NCBI RefSeq assembly: GCF_004916895.1 | Contig: NZ_SNTZ01000001.1 | Coordinates: 714,263 to 778,262, forward strand | DNA: 64,000 nt | Reading direction: 5' to 3' | Source of the DNA: Flagellimonas alvinocaridis | Lineage (GTDB): Bacteria > Bacteroidota > Bacteroidia > Flavobacteriales > Flavobacteriaceae | The notes under the pieces: model-generated | Told to the model about the DNA's origin: nothing | The model's input: the letters and a program-made list of their open reading frames with translations, nothing else | The model's database searches: none | Shown: piece by piece, positions 26,205-34,456 of the stretch | Layout: each line of letters starts with the position of its first letter | Position numbering within the stretch: position 1 is the first letter of the stretch | Position numbers and translations under genes: made by a program

Positions 26205-27896
26205 ATGATGCGTTGGACCCTAAAACCTAAACCCACTGAAGAAAACATACAACAGCTTTCCCAAGAGCTGAACGTTGACCCTCTGGTTTCCCATTTGCTG
26301 ATTCAAAGGGGAATTACCAATTACGAAGAGGCCAAACACTTTTTTCGTCCGAAATTGTCCCATTTGCACGACCCTTTTTTGATGAAGGATATGGACAGGG
26401 CAGTGGCCCGTATTGAGTTGGCCATGGCCAACCAGGAGAATATTTTGGTGTATGGGGACTACGATGTGGACGGAACAACCGCCGTGGCTTTGATGAGCTC
26501 GTTCCTGTTGGAAAGCTACCCCAATGTGGCTACCTATATCCCTGATCGGTATTTGGAAGGATATGGTGTGTCCTTGCAGGGAATCGATTTTGCCGAAGAC
26601 AATGACATTTCATTGATAATAGCCTTGGATTGTGGCGTGAAAGCCATTGAACAGGTGCAGTACGCCAAGGAAAAGGGCATCGATTTTATCATCTGTGATC
26701 ACCACAGACCCGGAAATTCACTTCCCGATGCCATAGCCATTCTGGATCCAAAACAGGACAATTGCAACTATCCTTACAAAGAACTTTGCGGATGCGGCGT
26801 GGGCTTTAAACTCATTCAGGCTTTGAGTTCCCGGCAAGGGAAAACTACCAAAGACCTGTTGCCTTATTTGGACTTGGTGGCCACTGCCATAGCAGCAGAC
26901 ATAGTTCAGATTACGGGGGAAAACAGGGTGTTGGCGTATTTTGGTTTACAAGTGATTAACTCCAACCCAAGAATGGGGTTCATGGCCATCATTGATCAAG
27001 TAAAGAAAAAAGCCTTGACCATTACCGATGTGGTGTTCATCATAGCACCGAGGATCAACGCCGCAGGTCGGATGAAACATGGGCAGCATGCGGTGGAGTT
27101 ATTGACTGAAACCAATCTTGTACAAGCGAAACAATTTGCTTCCGAAATAGAGTTGTTCAATACTGAGCGGCGTAGCTTAGATCAGGAGATTACCCAAGAA
27201 GCGCTGATGCAAATTCAGGAAAACAAGGAGGAGGACAAGTTCACTTCTGTGGTCTATAATGAGAACTGGCACAAGGGTGTGATAGGTATTGTGGCATCCA
27301 GACTTACCGAAACCTATTACCGCCCCACATTGGTCTTTACCAAGAGTGGGGAGAAATTGGCGGCTTCCGCCCGATCCGTGAAAGGGTTTGACATTTACAA
27401 CGCCTTAGAAGGTTGTTCCGATTGTTTGGAGCAATTTGGAGGACATATGTACGCAGCTGGACTTACCCTTTCGGAAGAGCAATACGACACCTTCAAAAAG
27501 CAGTTTGAGAAAGTAGTTTCAGAAACCATCGACCCTAAGCTAATGCAGCCTGAAATTTCTATAGATGCCAAAATTTCAATACATCAAATCACGCCAAAAC
27601 TGATGCGAATCTTAAAACAATTTGCCCCTTTTGGCCCAGGGAACATGACACCCATTTTTATGGCCGAAGGTTTGCAGGATAGTGGTTATGCAAGAGGGGT
27701 GGGCGAAGATGAAAAACATTTGAAAGCTTCTTTGACCCAAAACGACTCACCTCCCATTGGAGCCATAGGCTTCAACCTTGGAAATAAATTGAATCAAATC
27801 AAGGATAAAAAACCTTTTGATGCCGTATTTTCGCTGGATGAAAATGAATGGAACGGAACGGTGAGCATTCAATTGAAACTAAGAGACATTCGCTAG
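26205..27896 (+). CDS. recJ: Single-stranded-DNA-specific exonuclease RecJ
   Basis: 563 residues. DHH motifs: YGDYDVDG at 83-90, LDCG near 142, and CDHHRPG with DHH at 165-167; the DHHA1 nucleic-acid-binding part contains KGVIGIVASRL and GGHMYAAG, and the C-terminal OB-like domain ends the protein. A 5'-3' exonuclease in recombination and mismatch repair. Two ATGs in a row at 26205 and 26208; the second gives MRWTLKPKP. Followed 6 bp later by an MFS gene. Confidence 0.96.
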   Translation: MMRWTLKPKPTEENIQQLSQELNVDPLVSHLLIQRGITNYEEAKHFFRPKLSHLHDPFLMKDMDRAVARIELAMANQENILVYGDYDVDGTTAVALMSSFLLESYPNVATYIPDRYLEGYGVSLQGIDFAEDNDISLIIALDCGVKAIEQVQYAKEKGIDFIICDHHRPGNSLPDAIAILDPKQDNCNYPYKELCGCGVGFKLIQALSSRQGKTTKDLLPYLDLVATAIAADIVQITGENRVLAYFGLQVINSNPRMGFMAIIDQVKKKALTITDVVFIIAPRINAAGRMKHGQHAVELLTETNLVQAKQFASEIELFNTERRSLDQEITQEALMQIQENKEEDKFTSVVYNENWHKGVIGIVASRLTETYYRPTLVFTKSGEKLAASARSVKGFDIYNALEGCSDCLEQFGGHMYAAGLTLSEEQYDTFKKQFEKVVSETIDPKLMQPEISIDAKISIHQITPKLMRILKQFAPFGPGNMTPIFMAEGLQDSGYARGVGEDEKHLKASLTQNDSPPIGAIGFNLGNKLNQIKDKKPFDAVFSLDENEWNGTVSIQLKLRDIR

Positions 27897-27902
27897 ACAT
27901 TT

Positions 27903-29159
27903 ATGGATCCCTACGCTGCGCTTCGTTATAAGGAGTTCAACATATTTTTGCTGGTCAGATTTGCCATGGTCTTTGCTTGGTCCATGCAGTTTATCGTTAT
28001 TGAATGGCAAGTGTATTCCTTGACCAAAGACCCCCTTTCTTTGGGGATTATTGGGTTGATGGAAGTGATACCCGCCGTGGGCATGGCCTTGTTTGCGGGT
28101 CATGTGGTGGATCAGCGGGAAAAGCGAAACCTTTTAGTGACCTGCATCATCGGTTTTTCCGTAATCAGTCTGGGCCTGTTTCTATTGAGTTGGCCCGGTC
28201 TTGAGGATTCTTGGTCGTCCAAGCAGATTCTTTATTCCATTTATGCTTTGGTGTTTATGGGTGGATTGGTACGGTCGTTTTTGGGCCCCACTATTTTTTC
28301 GTTGATAGCTTTGATTGTTCCAAAGAAAATCTATCCTAATGCTGCTACCTGGAGTAGTTCCACTTGGCAGTTGGCCTCTGTTTTAGGTCCAGCCTTGGCC
28401 GGATTTTCTATCAGTTGGATTGGGGTGCATTGGTCCATGTGTGTCATCTTTGGGTTTTCGCTCATGGCGCTCTTTTTCCTGTTTCAAATCCCAAAGAAAC
28501 CCATCCTCAACCCAAAAATTGGAGAGCCTGTGATGCAGAGCTTAAAGGACGGACTCAAATTTGTCTTTGGGAATAAGGCCATTTTTGGGGCCTTGACCTT
28601 GGATATGATTGCAGTATTGTTTGGTGGGGCTGTTGCCCTATTGCCCATCTATGCCCAGGATATCTTGCACGTAGGTTCCGAAGGCTTTGGAATCTTGCGA
28701 GCCGCTCCAGCGGTGGGTGCATCCTTGACCATGTTGGGGTCCACACGTTTTCCGTTACATAGACAGGCAGGAAAAAAACTTTTGTGGGCCGTTTTTGCTT
28801 TTGGGGTCTGTATCATTGTGTTTGGTGTGTCGGAACTCTTCTGGTTGTCCGTGGTGGCGCTGTTCTTGAGCGGTGCTGTGGACGGAGTTTCCATGATCAT
28901 ACGCCAGACCATCCTACAATTGAAGACTCCGGACAATATGCGGGGCAGGGTGGCTTCGGTGAATTCCATTTTTGTGGGATCGTCCAATGAGCTGGGAGCT
29001 TTTGAAAGTGGCTTGGCCGCCAAATTGTTGGGTACCGTGACCGCGGTAGTGTTTGGAGGTTGCATGACCTTATTGACGGCAGGAACCACGGCCATAGTTT
29101 CCCCTACTTTTAGAAGACTGGACCTTCAAAAAGACATTGATGAGCATGAAAAGGACTAG
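27903..29159 (+). CDS. MFS transporter (MFS_3/enterobactin-exporter-like)
   Basis: 418 residues with about 12 membrane segments. The N-terminal YKEFNIFLLVRFAMVFAWSM and VVDQREKRNLLV loop match the MFS motif-A region (DRxxRR-like) of the MFS_3 group; the second half has AVDGVSMIIRQTILQLKTPD followed by MRGRVASVNSIF, typical of this group. Substrate unknown; relatives export siderophores or drugs. Six bases after recJ, so possibly the same transcript. Its stop codon overlaps the lpxH stop in CTAG. Confidence 0.9.
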   Translation: MDPYAALRYKEFNIFLLVRFAMVFAWSMQFIVIEWQVYSLTKDPLSLGIIGLMEVIPAVGMALFAGHVVDQREKRNLLVTCIIGFSVISLGLFLLSWPGLEDSWSSKQILYSIYALVFMGGLVRSFLGPTIFSLIALIVPKKIYPNAATWSSSTWQLASVLGPALAGFSISWIGVHWSMCVIFGFSLMALFFLFQIPKKPILNPKIGEPVMQSLKDGLKFVFGNKAIFGALTLDMIAVLFGGAVALLPIYAQDILHVGSEGFGILRAAPAVGASLTMLGSTRFPLHRQAGKKLLWAVFAFGVCIIVFGVSELFWLSVVALFLSGAVDGVSMIIRQTILQLKTPDNMRGRVASVNSIFVGSSNELGAFESGLAAKLLGTVTAVVFGGCMTLLTAGTTAIVSPTFRRLDLQKDIDEHEKD

Positions 29160-29923
29160 CCTTCCAACTTTTCCAAGGTGAGTTTTTCCCCATCAAAAAC
29201 AGCATAAGTAAAATACGAAATCCAATCCCCTAGATTGGTGTAAGTCGATTTTTCATTAAGCTTGATTTCCATGGGAAGGTGCCTATGTCCAAAAATGAAA
29301 TGATCATAGTGTTGCTGTTCCAATTTCCGTTTGGCATACAGAATGAGCCATTCCTTGTCCTCACCCAAAAAAGTGGCATCGGCATCACCGGAAATCACCT
29401 TGTTGTTCACGGAAAGGTGCTGCCCCAAACGAACGCCCAAATCAGGGTGCAACCATTTGAAGAACCATTTGGCAATCGGATTGGTAAACACTTTTTTCAT
29501 CCGTTTGAACCCTTTGTCATGAGGGCCAAGACCATCCCCATGGCCAATAAAGAATGAAGTGTTATTAATGAGGTATTGTTGTGGTTTGTGATAGACAGGA
29601 ATATTGAGTTCTTCCTCAAAATAGCCATTCATCCAAAGATCATGGTTGCCTACAAAATAGGTGATTTGGATGCCCATGTCGGAGAGTTCGGCGAGTTTCC
29701 CAAGCGTTCGGGTAAACCCTTTGGGAACAACGGTTTTATACTCAAACCAAAAGTCAAAAAGGTCACCCATTAAAAAAATAGCCGCCGCATCGTCCTTTAT
29801 GGAATCCAACCAAGCCACAAACTTTTTTTCCCGGGGCAGGCTGTCCTTTCGGGTGGGTGCCCCAAGATGATTGTCGCTGGCGAAATAGATTTTTTTGCCT
29901 TTGGCAAGGGTAATATCCTTCAT
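29156..29923 (-). CDS. lpxH: UDP-2,3-diacylglucosamine diphosphatase (LpxH-like)
   Basis: 255 residues of the calcineurin-like phosphoesterase fold. Metal motifs in order: SDNHLG (about 16-21), GDLFDFWF (about 52-59), GNHDLW (about 97-102), and HGDGLGP plus FGHRHLP near the C-terminus. GDLFDFWFEY and the closing GHRH segment are LpxH features. Hydrolyses UDP-2,3-diacylglucosamine in lipid A synthesis at the inner membrane. A 30-codon membrane ORF ends directly before its ATG. Confidence 0.92.
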   Translation of the reverse strand: MKDITLAKGKKIYFASDNHLGAPTRKDSLPREKKFVAWLDSIKDDAAAIFLMGDLFDFWFEYKTVVPKGFTRTLGKLAELSDMGIQITYFVGNHDLWMNGYFEEELNIPVYHKPQQYLINNTSFFIGHGDGLGPHDKGFKRMKKVFTNPIAKWFFKWLHPDLGVRLGQHLSVNNKVISGDADATFLGEDKEWLILYAKRKLEQQHYDHFIFGHRHLPMEIKLNEKSTYTNLGDWISYFTYAVFDGEKLTLEKLEG

Positions 29924-30016
29924 TTATTTTTTAAAACGTCGGTTGCTTCTTATTCTGTTGACTACATATACCACAATCACAAAAAGGGCAAGTAGGGGGA
30001 AAACCAAATCATTCAT
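29924..30016 (-). CDS. Small membrane protein (30 aa) between enoyl-CoA hydratase and lpxH
   Basis: ATG 30016 to TAA 29924. The peptide has a short polar start (MND), one hydrophobic span of about 17 residues (LVFPLLALFVIVVYVV) and a basic tail (NRIRSNRRFKK), matching a genuine single-pass small protein. It fits exactly between the stop codon of the upstream gene (6 bp away) and the ATG of lpxH (0 bp), so it is in the operon and probably translated with it. Function unknown. Confidence 0.6.
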   Translation of the reverse strand: MNDLVFPLLALFVIVVYVVNRIRSNRRFKK

Positions 30017-30022
30017 ATCATT

Positions 30023-30790
30023 TTATTTTTTAAATTTTTCCAAAGCTGTTTTGGTATCTGGGGAAAGGGCCAATTTTCCTGAAATTTCGGCACGTTTAGC
30101 CAATAAGTCGTCCCAATGTCCGGTTCCTTCCCAAAGGATGCGTTTCATTTCGGCCAAGGCGCTGGGATTATAGGTCGCCAATTTCTGGACATGGAAGTCC
30201 AACTCTTTATCCATTTCCGAAATGGAGTCGAACACCTTGGCAAAGAGTCCTTTTTCCTTGGCCCAATAGGCGTTTTTCCATTCGGTGGGGTTAAAACTGA
30301 GTTCGGCCAGGGCTGCCTTTCCCATTTTTCGTTCCACGGCCGGGGCAATCACAAAGGGCCCGATACCGATGGAAATCTCCGATAATTTAATGGCGGCATC
30401 GACCGTGGCATACACATAGTCGCAGGCTGCGGCCAATCCTACTCCCCCGCCAACTGTTTTTCCTTGCACCCTTCCGATGATGGGTTTGGGACATTTGCGC
30501 ATGGCATTGATCACGTTGGCAAAGCCACTGAAAAAAGCCTTCCCTTCTTCCAAATTGGAAATGGCCACCAGTTCGTCAAAAGAAGCACCGGCACAGAAAG
30601 CGCGGTCCCCTTCCGATTTAAGGACAATCAACGAAACCGAATCATTCCCGGAAAGCTTGTCAAACTCATTGGTCAATCGCTCTAAAAGTTCAGAAACAAA
30701 GGAGTTGCTGGCAGGATGGCCAAATTCGACCGTTGCAACACCGTTGTCAATCTTGGTATATAGGCTTCCGTTGGGTCTGTCTGTGGGCAT
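30023..30790 (-). CDS. Enoyl-CoA hydratase/isomerase family protein
   Basis: 255 residues of the crotonase fold. The oxyanion-hole segments are DRAFCAGASFDELV (about 68-81) and GRVQGKTVGGGVGLAAACD (about 105-123). The first catalytic glutamate of true hydratases is not at its usual place (VGGGVGLAAA lacks the expected acidic residue), so a different reaction in the family is possible. Followed in the operon by a 30-aa membrane ORF and lpxH. Upstream of its start is a 63-bp heptamer repeat. Confidence 0.87.
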   Translation of the reverse strand: MPTDRPNGSLYTKIDNGVATVEFGHPASNSFVSELLERLTNEFDKLSGNDSVSLIVLKSEGDRAFCAGASFDELVAISNLEEGKAFFSGFANVINAMRKCPKPIIGRVQGKTVGGGVGLAAACDYVYATVDAAIKLSEISIGIGPFVIAPAVERKMGKAALAELSFNPTEWKNAYWAKEKGLFAKVFDSISEMDKELDFHVQKLATYNPSALAEMKRILWEGTGHWDDLLAKRAEISGKLALSPDTKTALEKFKK

Positions 30791-30797
30791 TATCTTA

Positions 30798-30860
30798 GTT
30801 ATGAGTTATGAGTTATGAGTTCTTGGTTCTTGGTTCTTGGTTCTTGGTTCTTGGTTCTTG
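30798..30860. repeat. Heptamer tandem repeat, 3 x GTTATGA + 6 x GTTCTTG
   Basis: Nine perfect 7-bp units in a row (63 bp), the first three and last six differing by two bases in the unit. It lies between the stop of the MATE gene and the start of the enoyl-CoA hydratase gene (both minus strand), 8 bp from the latter's ATG. Copy-number slippage would change the leader length by 7 bp steps. Confidence 0.9.
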
Positions 30861-30878
30861 AACTTTTCAATCACTAAA

Positions 30879-32213
30879 TTAAACGTTTTGCACCAAGGGC
30901 CTGAACTTTTGCCTGAATTTCCAGACCAAAGCAAATCCTCTGATCATCATCCAAACCACAAAGGCAATCCAAATGGCATGGAATCCCCACCCGAGGTATT
31001 TTCCAAGATATAGCGCCGGAATAAAGCCCAAAAAGGTGGCCGAGAGCAGCACGTTCCGCAAATATTTCATTTCACCCAGACCTTTAAAAAGTCCATCAAA
31101 AACAAAGGCCAAGGTATTCATGGGCAACCCTAGAATAACGATGTAAAAAATACCATAAAAGGTTTCTAAGACCACGGTCTCGTTGGAAAAAAGGTGCCCA
31201 ATAGGCCTGTAGAACACAAAGCCTATCAGCATAAGGACTACACTTACCGTCAATCCATAGAAAATAATTTTCTTGGCGAGTTGCCACAAACCATTGTAGT
31301 TCTTGGCTCCCAACAATTTTCCGCCCATGCTGTTTCCGGCGGCGCCATATCCATCAATAAAAAAGGCAGCGAAGAGCCACAGGTTTATCGCAATGGTATG
31401 TGCTCCAATGTATTTGTCGCCAAGAGCGGTTGCCTCCCTAACCGCAATGATCAATGCGGCATTCAGTGCCAAGGCCCGCACAAAAAGGTTCAGGCTCATG
31501 AACACCAATCGGGTGAGTTCCTTGTTCAATGGGAGCACCAGCCGTAGGCTGATGTCGGTCTTTTTCAGCAAAAGGACAAACGCAATCAGGGCCATAATGG
31601 CCTGTGATATCAAACTGGCCCAAGCGGCCCCATCCAGATAAAGGGCGGGAATGTAACCCTCCACCCCATAGACCAACAAAAAATCGAGACCAATGTTGAG
31701 CACGGCACCGATCAAGGCGATCACCATGGGGTAAAAAGTGTTCTGCAACCCCCTAAAAATGCCAAAAATGGCAAAGGTGAACAGGGTGAGCGGAAAGCCC
31801 CAGACCCTAATGGAATAGTAAGAAATGCAATACTGCAATATTTTCCCCGTGGCATTGAAAAGCCTAAAAATATCCTCAATGATAAAGACGGTCGATAACA
31901 GCACCACGATGCTCAACAAAATGTTGAAAAAGATGGCCTGTGCGGGCAGATGTTTCACCTCGTCCAACTTGCCGGCACCCAGATATTGGGAGATAATCGC
32001 GGAAATGGAGCTTCGGGTTTGGCCCAACACCCAGATGAGCATGGACAAAAACGACCCCACAATCCCGGCCGCAGCCAAGGATTCTATACCATCCACGGGA
32101 ATATTGCCCACAATGGCCGTGTCCGTTATGGAAAGAATGGGTTCCGCAATGCCCGAAATGGTGGCGGGAACCGCCAGTTGGTTAATGCTTTTAAAATTGA
32201 TATGCGTGCTCAA
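30879..32213 (-). CDS. MATE family efflux transporter
   Basis: 444 residues, about 12 membrane segments in two six-helix halves. The N-terminal block INQLAVPATISGIAEPILSITDTAIVG is the MATE start with the family aspartate in TM1, and the second half has GNSMGGKLLGAKNYNG, the matching motif of the other half. It resembles the DinF-like branch. Exports cationic compounds in exchange for H+ or Na+. Follows the GNAT gene by 11 bp on the same strand. Confidence 0.93.
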   Translation of the reverse strand: MSTHINFKSINQLAVPATISGIAEPILSITDTAIVGNIPVDGIESLAAAGIVGSFLSMLIWVLGQTRSSISAIISQYLGAGKLDEVKHLPAQAIFFNILLSIVVLLSTVFIIEDIFRLFNATGKILQYCISYYSIRVWGFPLTLFTFAIFGIFRGLQNTFYPMVIALIGAVLNIGLDFLLVYGVEGYIPALYLDGAAWASLISQAIMALIAFVLLLKKTDISLRLVLPLNKELTRLVFMSLNLFVRALALNAALIIAVREATALGDKYIGAHTIAINLWLFAAFFIDGYGAAGNSMGGKLLGAKNYNGLWQLAKKIIFYGLTVSVVLMLIGFVFYRPIGHLFSNETVVLETFYGIFYIVILGLPMNTLAFVFDGLFKGLGEMKYLRNVLLSATFLGFIPALYLGKYLGWGFHAIWIAFVVWMMIRGFALVWKFRQKFRPLVQNV

Positions 32214-32224
32214 GACGCTGCAAG

Positions 32225-32725
32225 TTACAGCACTAATTCATAACAATGAAAAGGATGCCCACTTTGTTTGGGAAAGAAGATATCGCCCAACTTTTGGTAC
32301 CCCCGTTGCTCATAAAAACGCTGGTTCCGTTTGTTTTGTGAAAACGTATCCAACCGCACCGATACAAATCCCTTTGATTTGGAATATTCCTCCGCAAAAT
32401 CCATGAGCTCTTGGGCAAAGCCTTTACCCTGACAGGCCGGGTCTACGCAAAGTCTGTGGATATAAGTACTGTTGCCATTGGGGGTGAGCCATTCAATGGG
32501 CACATACTCCTCATCCATGAAGGTAGAAACCACAATGGCCCCCACAACGGAGCCTTCGTGCTCCTTTACGTAGAGTTCGTTTCGGTCAAGGTCATTGACA
32601 AATGCGTCCTTGTTGGGATAGTGCTCGTTCCATTGAAAAATACCGTTGGACTGCATTTTTAGGGCACAGGCCTTGGTAATGGTAAGGATATGGTCAATTT
32701 CAGATATCTTTGCGTGCCGTATCAT
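32225..32725 (-). CDS. GNAT family N-acetyltransferase
   Basis: 166 residues. The acetyl-CoA pyrophosphate-binding motif is CVDPACQGKGFAQELMDFA (about 92-110), with the preceding strand STYIHRLCVD; the C-terminal FYEQRGYQKLGD closes the fold. The N-terminus MIRHAKISEIDHILTI is typical of RimI-like enzymes. Substrate unknown. Likely in an operon with the MATE gene. Confidence 0.9.
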   Translation of the reverse strand: MIRHAKISEIDHILTITKACALKMQSNGIFQWNEHYPNKDAFVNDLDRNELYVKEHEGSVVGAIVVSTFMDEEYVPIEWLTPNGNSTYIHRLCVDPACQGKGFAQELMDFAEEYSKSKGFVSVRLDTFSQNKRNQRFYEQRGYQKLGDIFFPKQSGHPFHCYELVL

Positions 32726-32778
32726 GGATTCATTTCAATTTAATTGTAAATTTAGGGTTAAATCATAACAGCCAAATA

Positions 32779-33576
32779 ATGAACAACATTCTTGTACCCA
32801 TTGGAACATCACCGGATTCTTCACAAACTTTGCAGTATGCCGTAGACTTTGCATCGAACTTTGGTGCCAAGATCTTTGTCATGGATGTGTTCCATGTGGC
32901 CACTGGAATAGGGAGCTTGGCCAATGTAGAAGAGAAGGTTTCAAAAAGTGGTAAGGAGCATTTAAAGCTCATCATCGAAAAAGTGGACACCAAAGGTGTG
33001 GAGATTAAAATAGCCACTTATAATGGTGATATTGTTGATGGTCTGAACAGCATAAACAAGGAATTGGGCATAGACCTGATCATTATAGCACCACGGAGCA
33101 ACGACATTATGGAGGAGCTTTATCTGGGGAACACATCGGGAAGAATCATTAAACAGACCAACATTCCCACTTTAATCGTTCCCAAGGGAACCGAGTTTAA
33201 GCCCATCAAGAAGGTTTTAACGGCCTTTGGATCGGGAATCTTGAAGCGGAGCAGCATTTTGAGCCCGTTGGTGACCATAAAGAACAAATTCAGGGCAGAG
33301 GTGAGCCTATTGTTGGTAAAACGCCCCGGGTATTCCGAGGACGACCTTAAGGTGAACACCGCCCTTATGGACCTGAGCAAGCAGTTGACCATTACCGAAA
33401 ACGCCACCACCTATCTGGGGGTGATGGAACATTTTAGGAACGAACACCCGGACATGCTTTGCGTGTTCCGAAGAAAACGCGGTTTCTTTAAAAAACTGTG
33501 GGAAAAGAACACCATTAGAAAGTCCGAGTTCTTTGTACCCATCCCCGTATTGGTACTCAGCGTTAAAAAAGACTAA
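32779..33576 (+). CDS. Universal stress protein (UspA-like, possibly two domains)
   Basis: 265 residues from ATG 32779 (MNNILVPIGTSPDSSQTLQYA); the frame extends upstream without coding character. The first half is a clear UspA domain: phosphate-contact strand ILVPIG and the closing GNTSGRIIKQTNIPTLIVPKG with the ATP-binding GxnxGxI-like pattern (about 120-140). The second half (about 145-265) repeats the fold weakly and ends in IPVLVLSVKKD. Cytoplasmic stress protein, function inferred from family. Confidence 0.88.
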   Translation: MNNILVPIGTSPDSSQTLQYAVDFASNFGAKIFVMDVFHVATGIGSLANVEEKVSKSGKEHLKLIIEKVDTKGVEIKIATYNGDIVDGLNSINKELGIDLIIIAPRSNDIMEELYLGNTSGRIIKQTNIPTLIVPKGTEFKPIKKVLTAFGSGILKRSSILSPLVTIKNKFRAEVSLLLVKRPGYSEDDLKVNTALMDLSKQLTITENATTYLGVMEHFRNEHPDMLCVFRRKRGFFKKLWEKNTIRKSEFFVPIPVLVLSVKKD

Positions 33577-33632
33577 GCAGGCGCACTATTTTTGATAGTT
33601 TCGGAAAAAAGTATTTCCTTTGCGCTCTCTTT

Positions 33633-33706
33633 GGGGGATTAGCTCAGTTGGCTAGAGCGCTTGCCTGGCAGGCAAGAGGTCACCGGTTCGAATCCGGTAT
33701 TCTCCA
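33633..33706 (+). tRNA. tRNA-Ala (anticodon GGC)
   Basis: 74-nt cloverleaf: acceptor GGGGGAT pairs with ATTCTCC, with the alanine identity pair G3-U70; D-arm GCTC...GAGC; anticodon stem CTTGC/GCAAG with loop CTGGCAG, anticodon GGC; T-arm CCGG TTCGAAT CCGG. Discriminator A; CCA is not encoded. A terminator hairpin follows 12 nt later. Confidence 0.97.
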
Positions 33707-33716
33707 CAAAAAACAA

Positions 33717-33743
33717 AAGCACCTCAATTGAGGTGCTTTTTTT
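33717..33743 (+). terminator. Terminator of tRNA-Ala
   Basis: GCACCTCAATTGAGGTGC is a perfect palindrome (33719-33736) followed by seven T. The same hairpin is copied at 34183-34200. Confidence 0.9.
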
Positions 33744-33771
33744 ATGGCTTTTTGCGAACTGTTGGAAAGCA

Positions 33772-33810
33772 TTGGCTAGAGCGTTCCGAAGGCTTTCGGA
33801 AAGGTCACGG
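33772..33810 (+). repeat. tRNA-derived repeat, copy 1 (hairpin in place of anticodon arm)
   Basis: TTGGCTAGAGCG and AGGTCAC match the tRNA-Ala D-arm and variable region; between them the anticodon arm is replaced by TTCCGAAGGCTTTCGGAA, a perfect 7-bp stem with a 4-nt loop. The block is repeated at 34101. The sequence after it (GGGGGTATTTCAATGG) looks like a decayed tRNA 5' end. Confidence 0.8.
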
Positions 33811-33851
33811 GGGTATTTCAATGGTCAGAGCCTAAAATAAAGGCATTTTTC

Positions 33852-34106
33852 ATGGAGTATTTCGTGTACATCATATATAGTGAATCGGTTGACCGATATT
33901 ATATTGGGCATTGCCAAGATTTGGAAGATAGGATAAGCCGGCACAATGGCGGGAGGTCTAAATACACAAAGATAGCGTTGGATTGGGAGGTAAAGTATAC
34001 CGAGAGTTTTTCAACAAGAGGTGATGCTATGATCAGGGAGAGGGAAATCAAGAAAAAGAAGAGTAGGAAGTATATTGAATTTCTCATTTCCGAACGAGAG
34101 GGCTAG
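33852..34106 (+). CDS. GIY-YIG nuclease family mini-protein (84 aa) in the tRNA-Ala locus
   Basis: Core motifs: YFVYIIYSESVDRYYIGH, Arg28 in DLEDRISRH, and the catalytic glutamate in REREIKKKKSRKYIEFLI. It belongs to a different GIY-YIG subgroup from the gene at 25850 (little identity outside the motifs). Its stop codon TAG lies inside a tRNA-derived repeat: the final Gly and stop read GGC TAG of the tRNA D-arm. The gene is thus enclosed by tRNA fragments, as if it had been inserted with a duplicated tRNA target. Nuclease activity is inferred from the intact motif. Confidence 0.85.
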   Translation: MEYFVYIIYSESVDRYYIGHCQDLEDRISRHNGGRSKYTKIALDWEVKYTESFSTRGDAMIREREIKKKKSRKYIEFLISEREG

Positions 34107-34172
34107 AGCGTTCCGAAGGCTTTCGGAAAGGTCACCGGTTCTCCCGATGACTATCGGGACGGTATTCTCCAC
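34101..34172 (+). pseudogene. tRNA-Ala 3' part copy with two hairpin substitutions
   Basis: GGCTAGAGCG, AGGTCACCGGTTC and CGGTATTCTCCAC match the tRNA in order. The anticodon arm is replaced by TTCCGAAGGCTTTCGGAA and the T-loop by TCCCGATGACTATCGGGA (each a perfect 7-bp stem with 4-nt loop). It cannot be a functional tRNA because it lacks the 5' acceptor strand and an anticodon. A copy of the tRNA terminator follows. Confidence 0.85.
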
Positions 34173-34180
34173 GAAAACAA

Positions 34181-34206
34181 AAGCACCTCAATTGAGGTGC
34201 TTTTTT
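34181..34206 (+). terminator. Duplicated copy of the tRNA-Ala terminator
   Basis: GCACCTCAATTGAGGTGC at 34183-34200 followed by six T, identical in stem to the terminator at 33719. It probably ends any transcript of the GIY-YIG gene. Confidence 0.85.
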
Positions 34207-34231
34207 ATTTTCCACTTGTTTTCTTTTGGTC

Positions 34232-34456
34232 TTAAAAGGTTACAACATTAGACCATTTTAAAACATACATTACCAAGACCGTACTGGCTATGCTGGTAAA
34301 GAGTACACTTTGCCAGAAGTATACTTTGTTGCCCCACACCTTTAACCATTTTTGGCCGAATGCATTTCTAACATACGCCCCAAGACCTTTATAAAGGAGA
34401 AAACCCAATATTAAAAATAGTGCCGATGCTGTAGTTATTGTCCAAACGTTTTCCAT
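34232..34456 (-). CDS. Small two-span membrane protein (74 aa)
   Basis: Two hydrophobic segments (about 7-27, ITTASALFLILGFLLYKGLG, and about 48-68, SVLFTSIASTVLVMYVLKW) separated by a basic, aromatic loop (RNAFGQKWLKVWGNK). ATG 34456. No family recognised. It sits right after the duplicated tRNA terminator, in the accessory region. Confidence 0.65.
   Translation of the reverse strand: MENVWTITTASALFLILGFLLYKGLGAYVRNAFGQKWLKVWGNKVYFWQSVLFTSIASTVLVMYVLKWSNVVTF

Noticed and set aside
33639..33821. Minus-strand ORF of about 60 codons across the tRNA-Ala gene
   Set aside because: Its C-terminal half (NTGFEPVTSCLPGK) is simply the antisense of the tRNA T-arm and anticodon arm, a well-known false ORF.
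33772..34172. Additional tRNA genes in the blocks after tRNA-Ala
   Set aside because: They lack a 5' acceptor strand and an anticodon loop; hairpins stand in for the anticodon arm, so they are tRNA-derived repeats.
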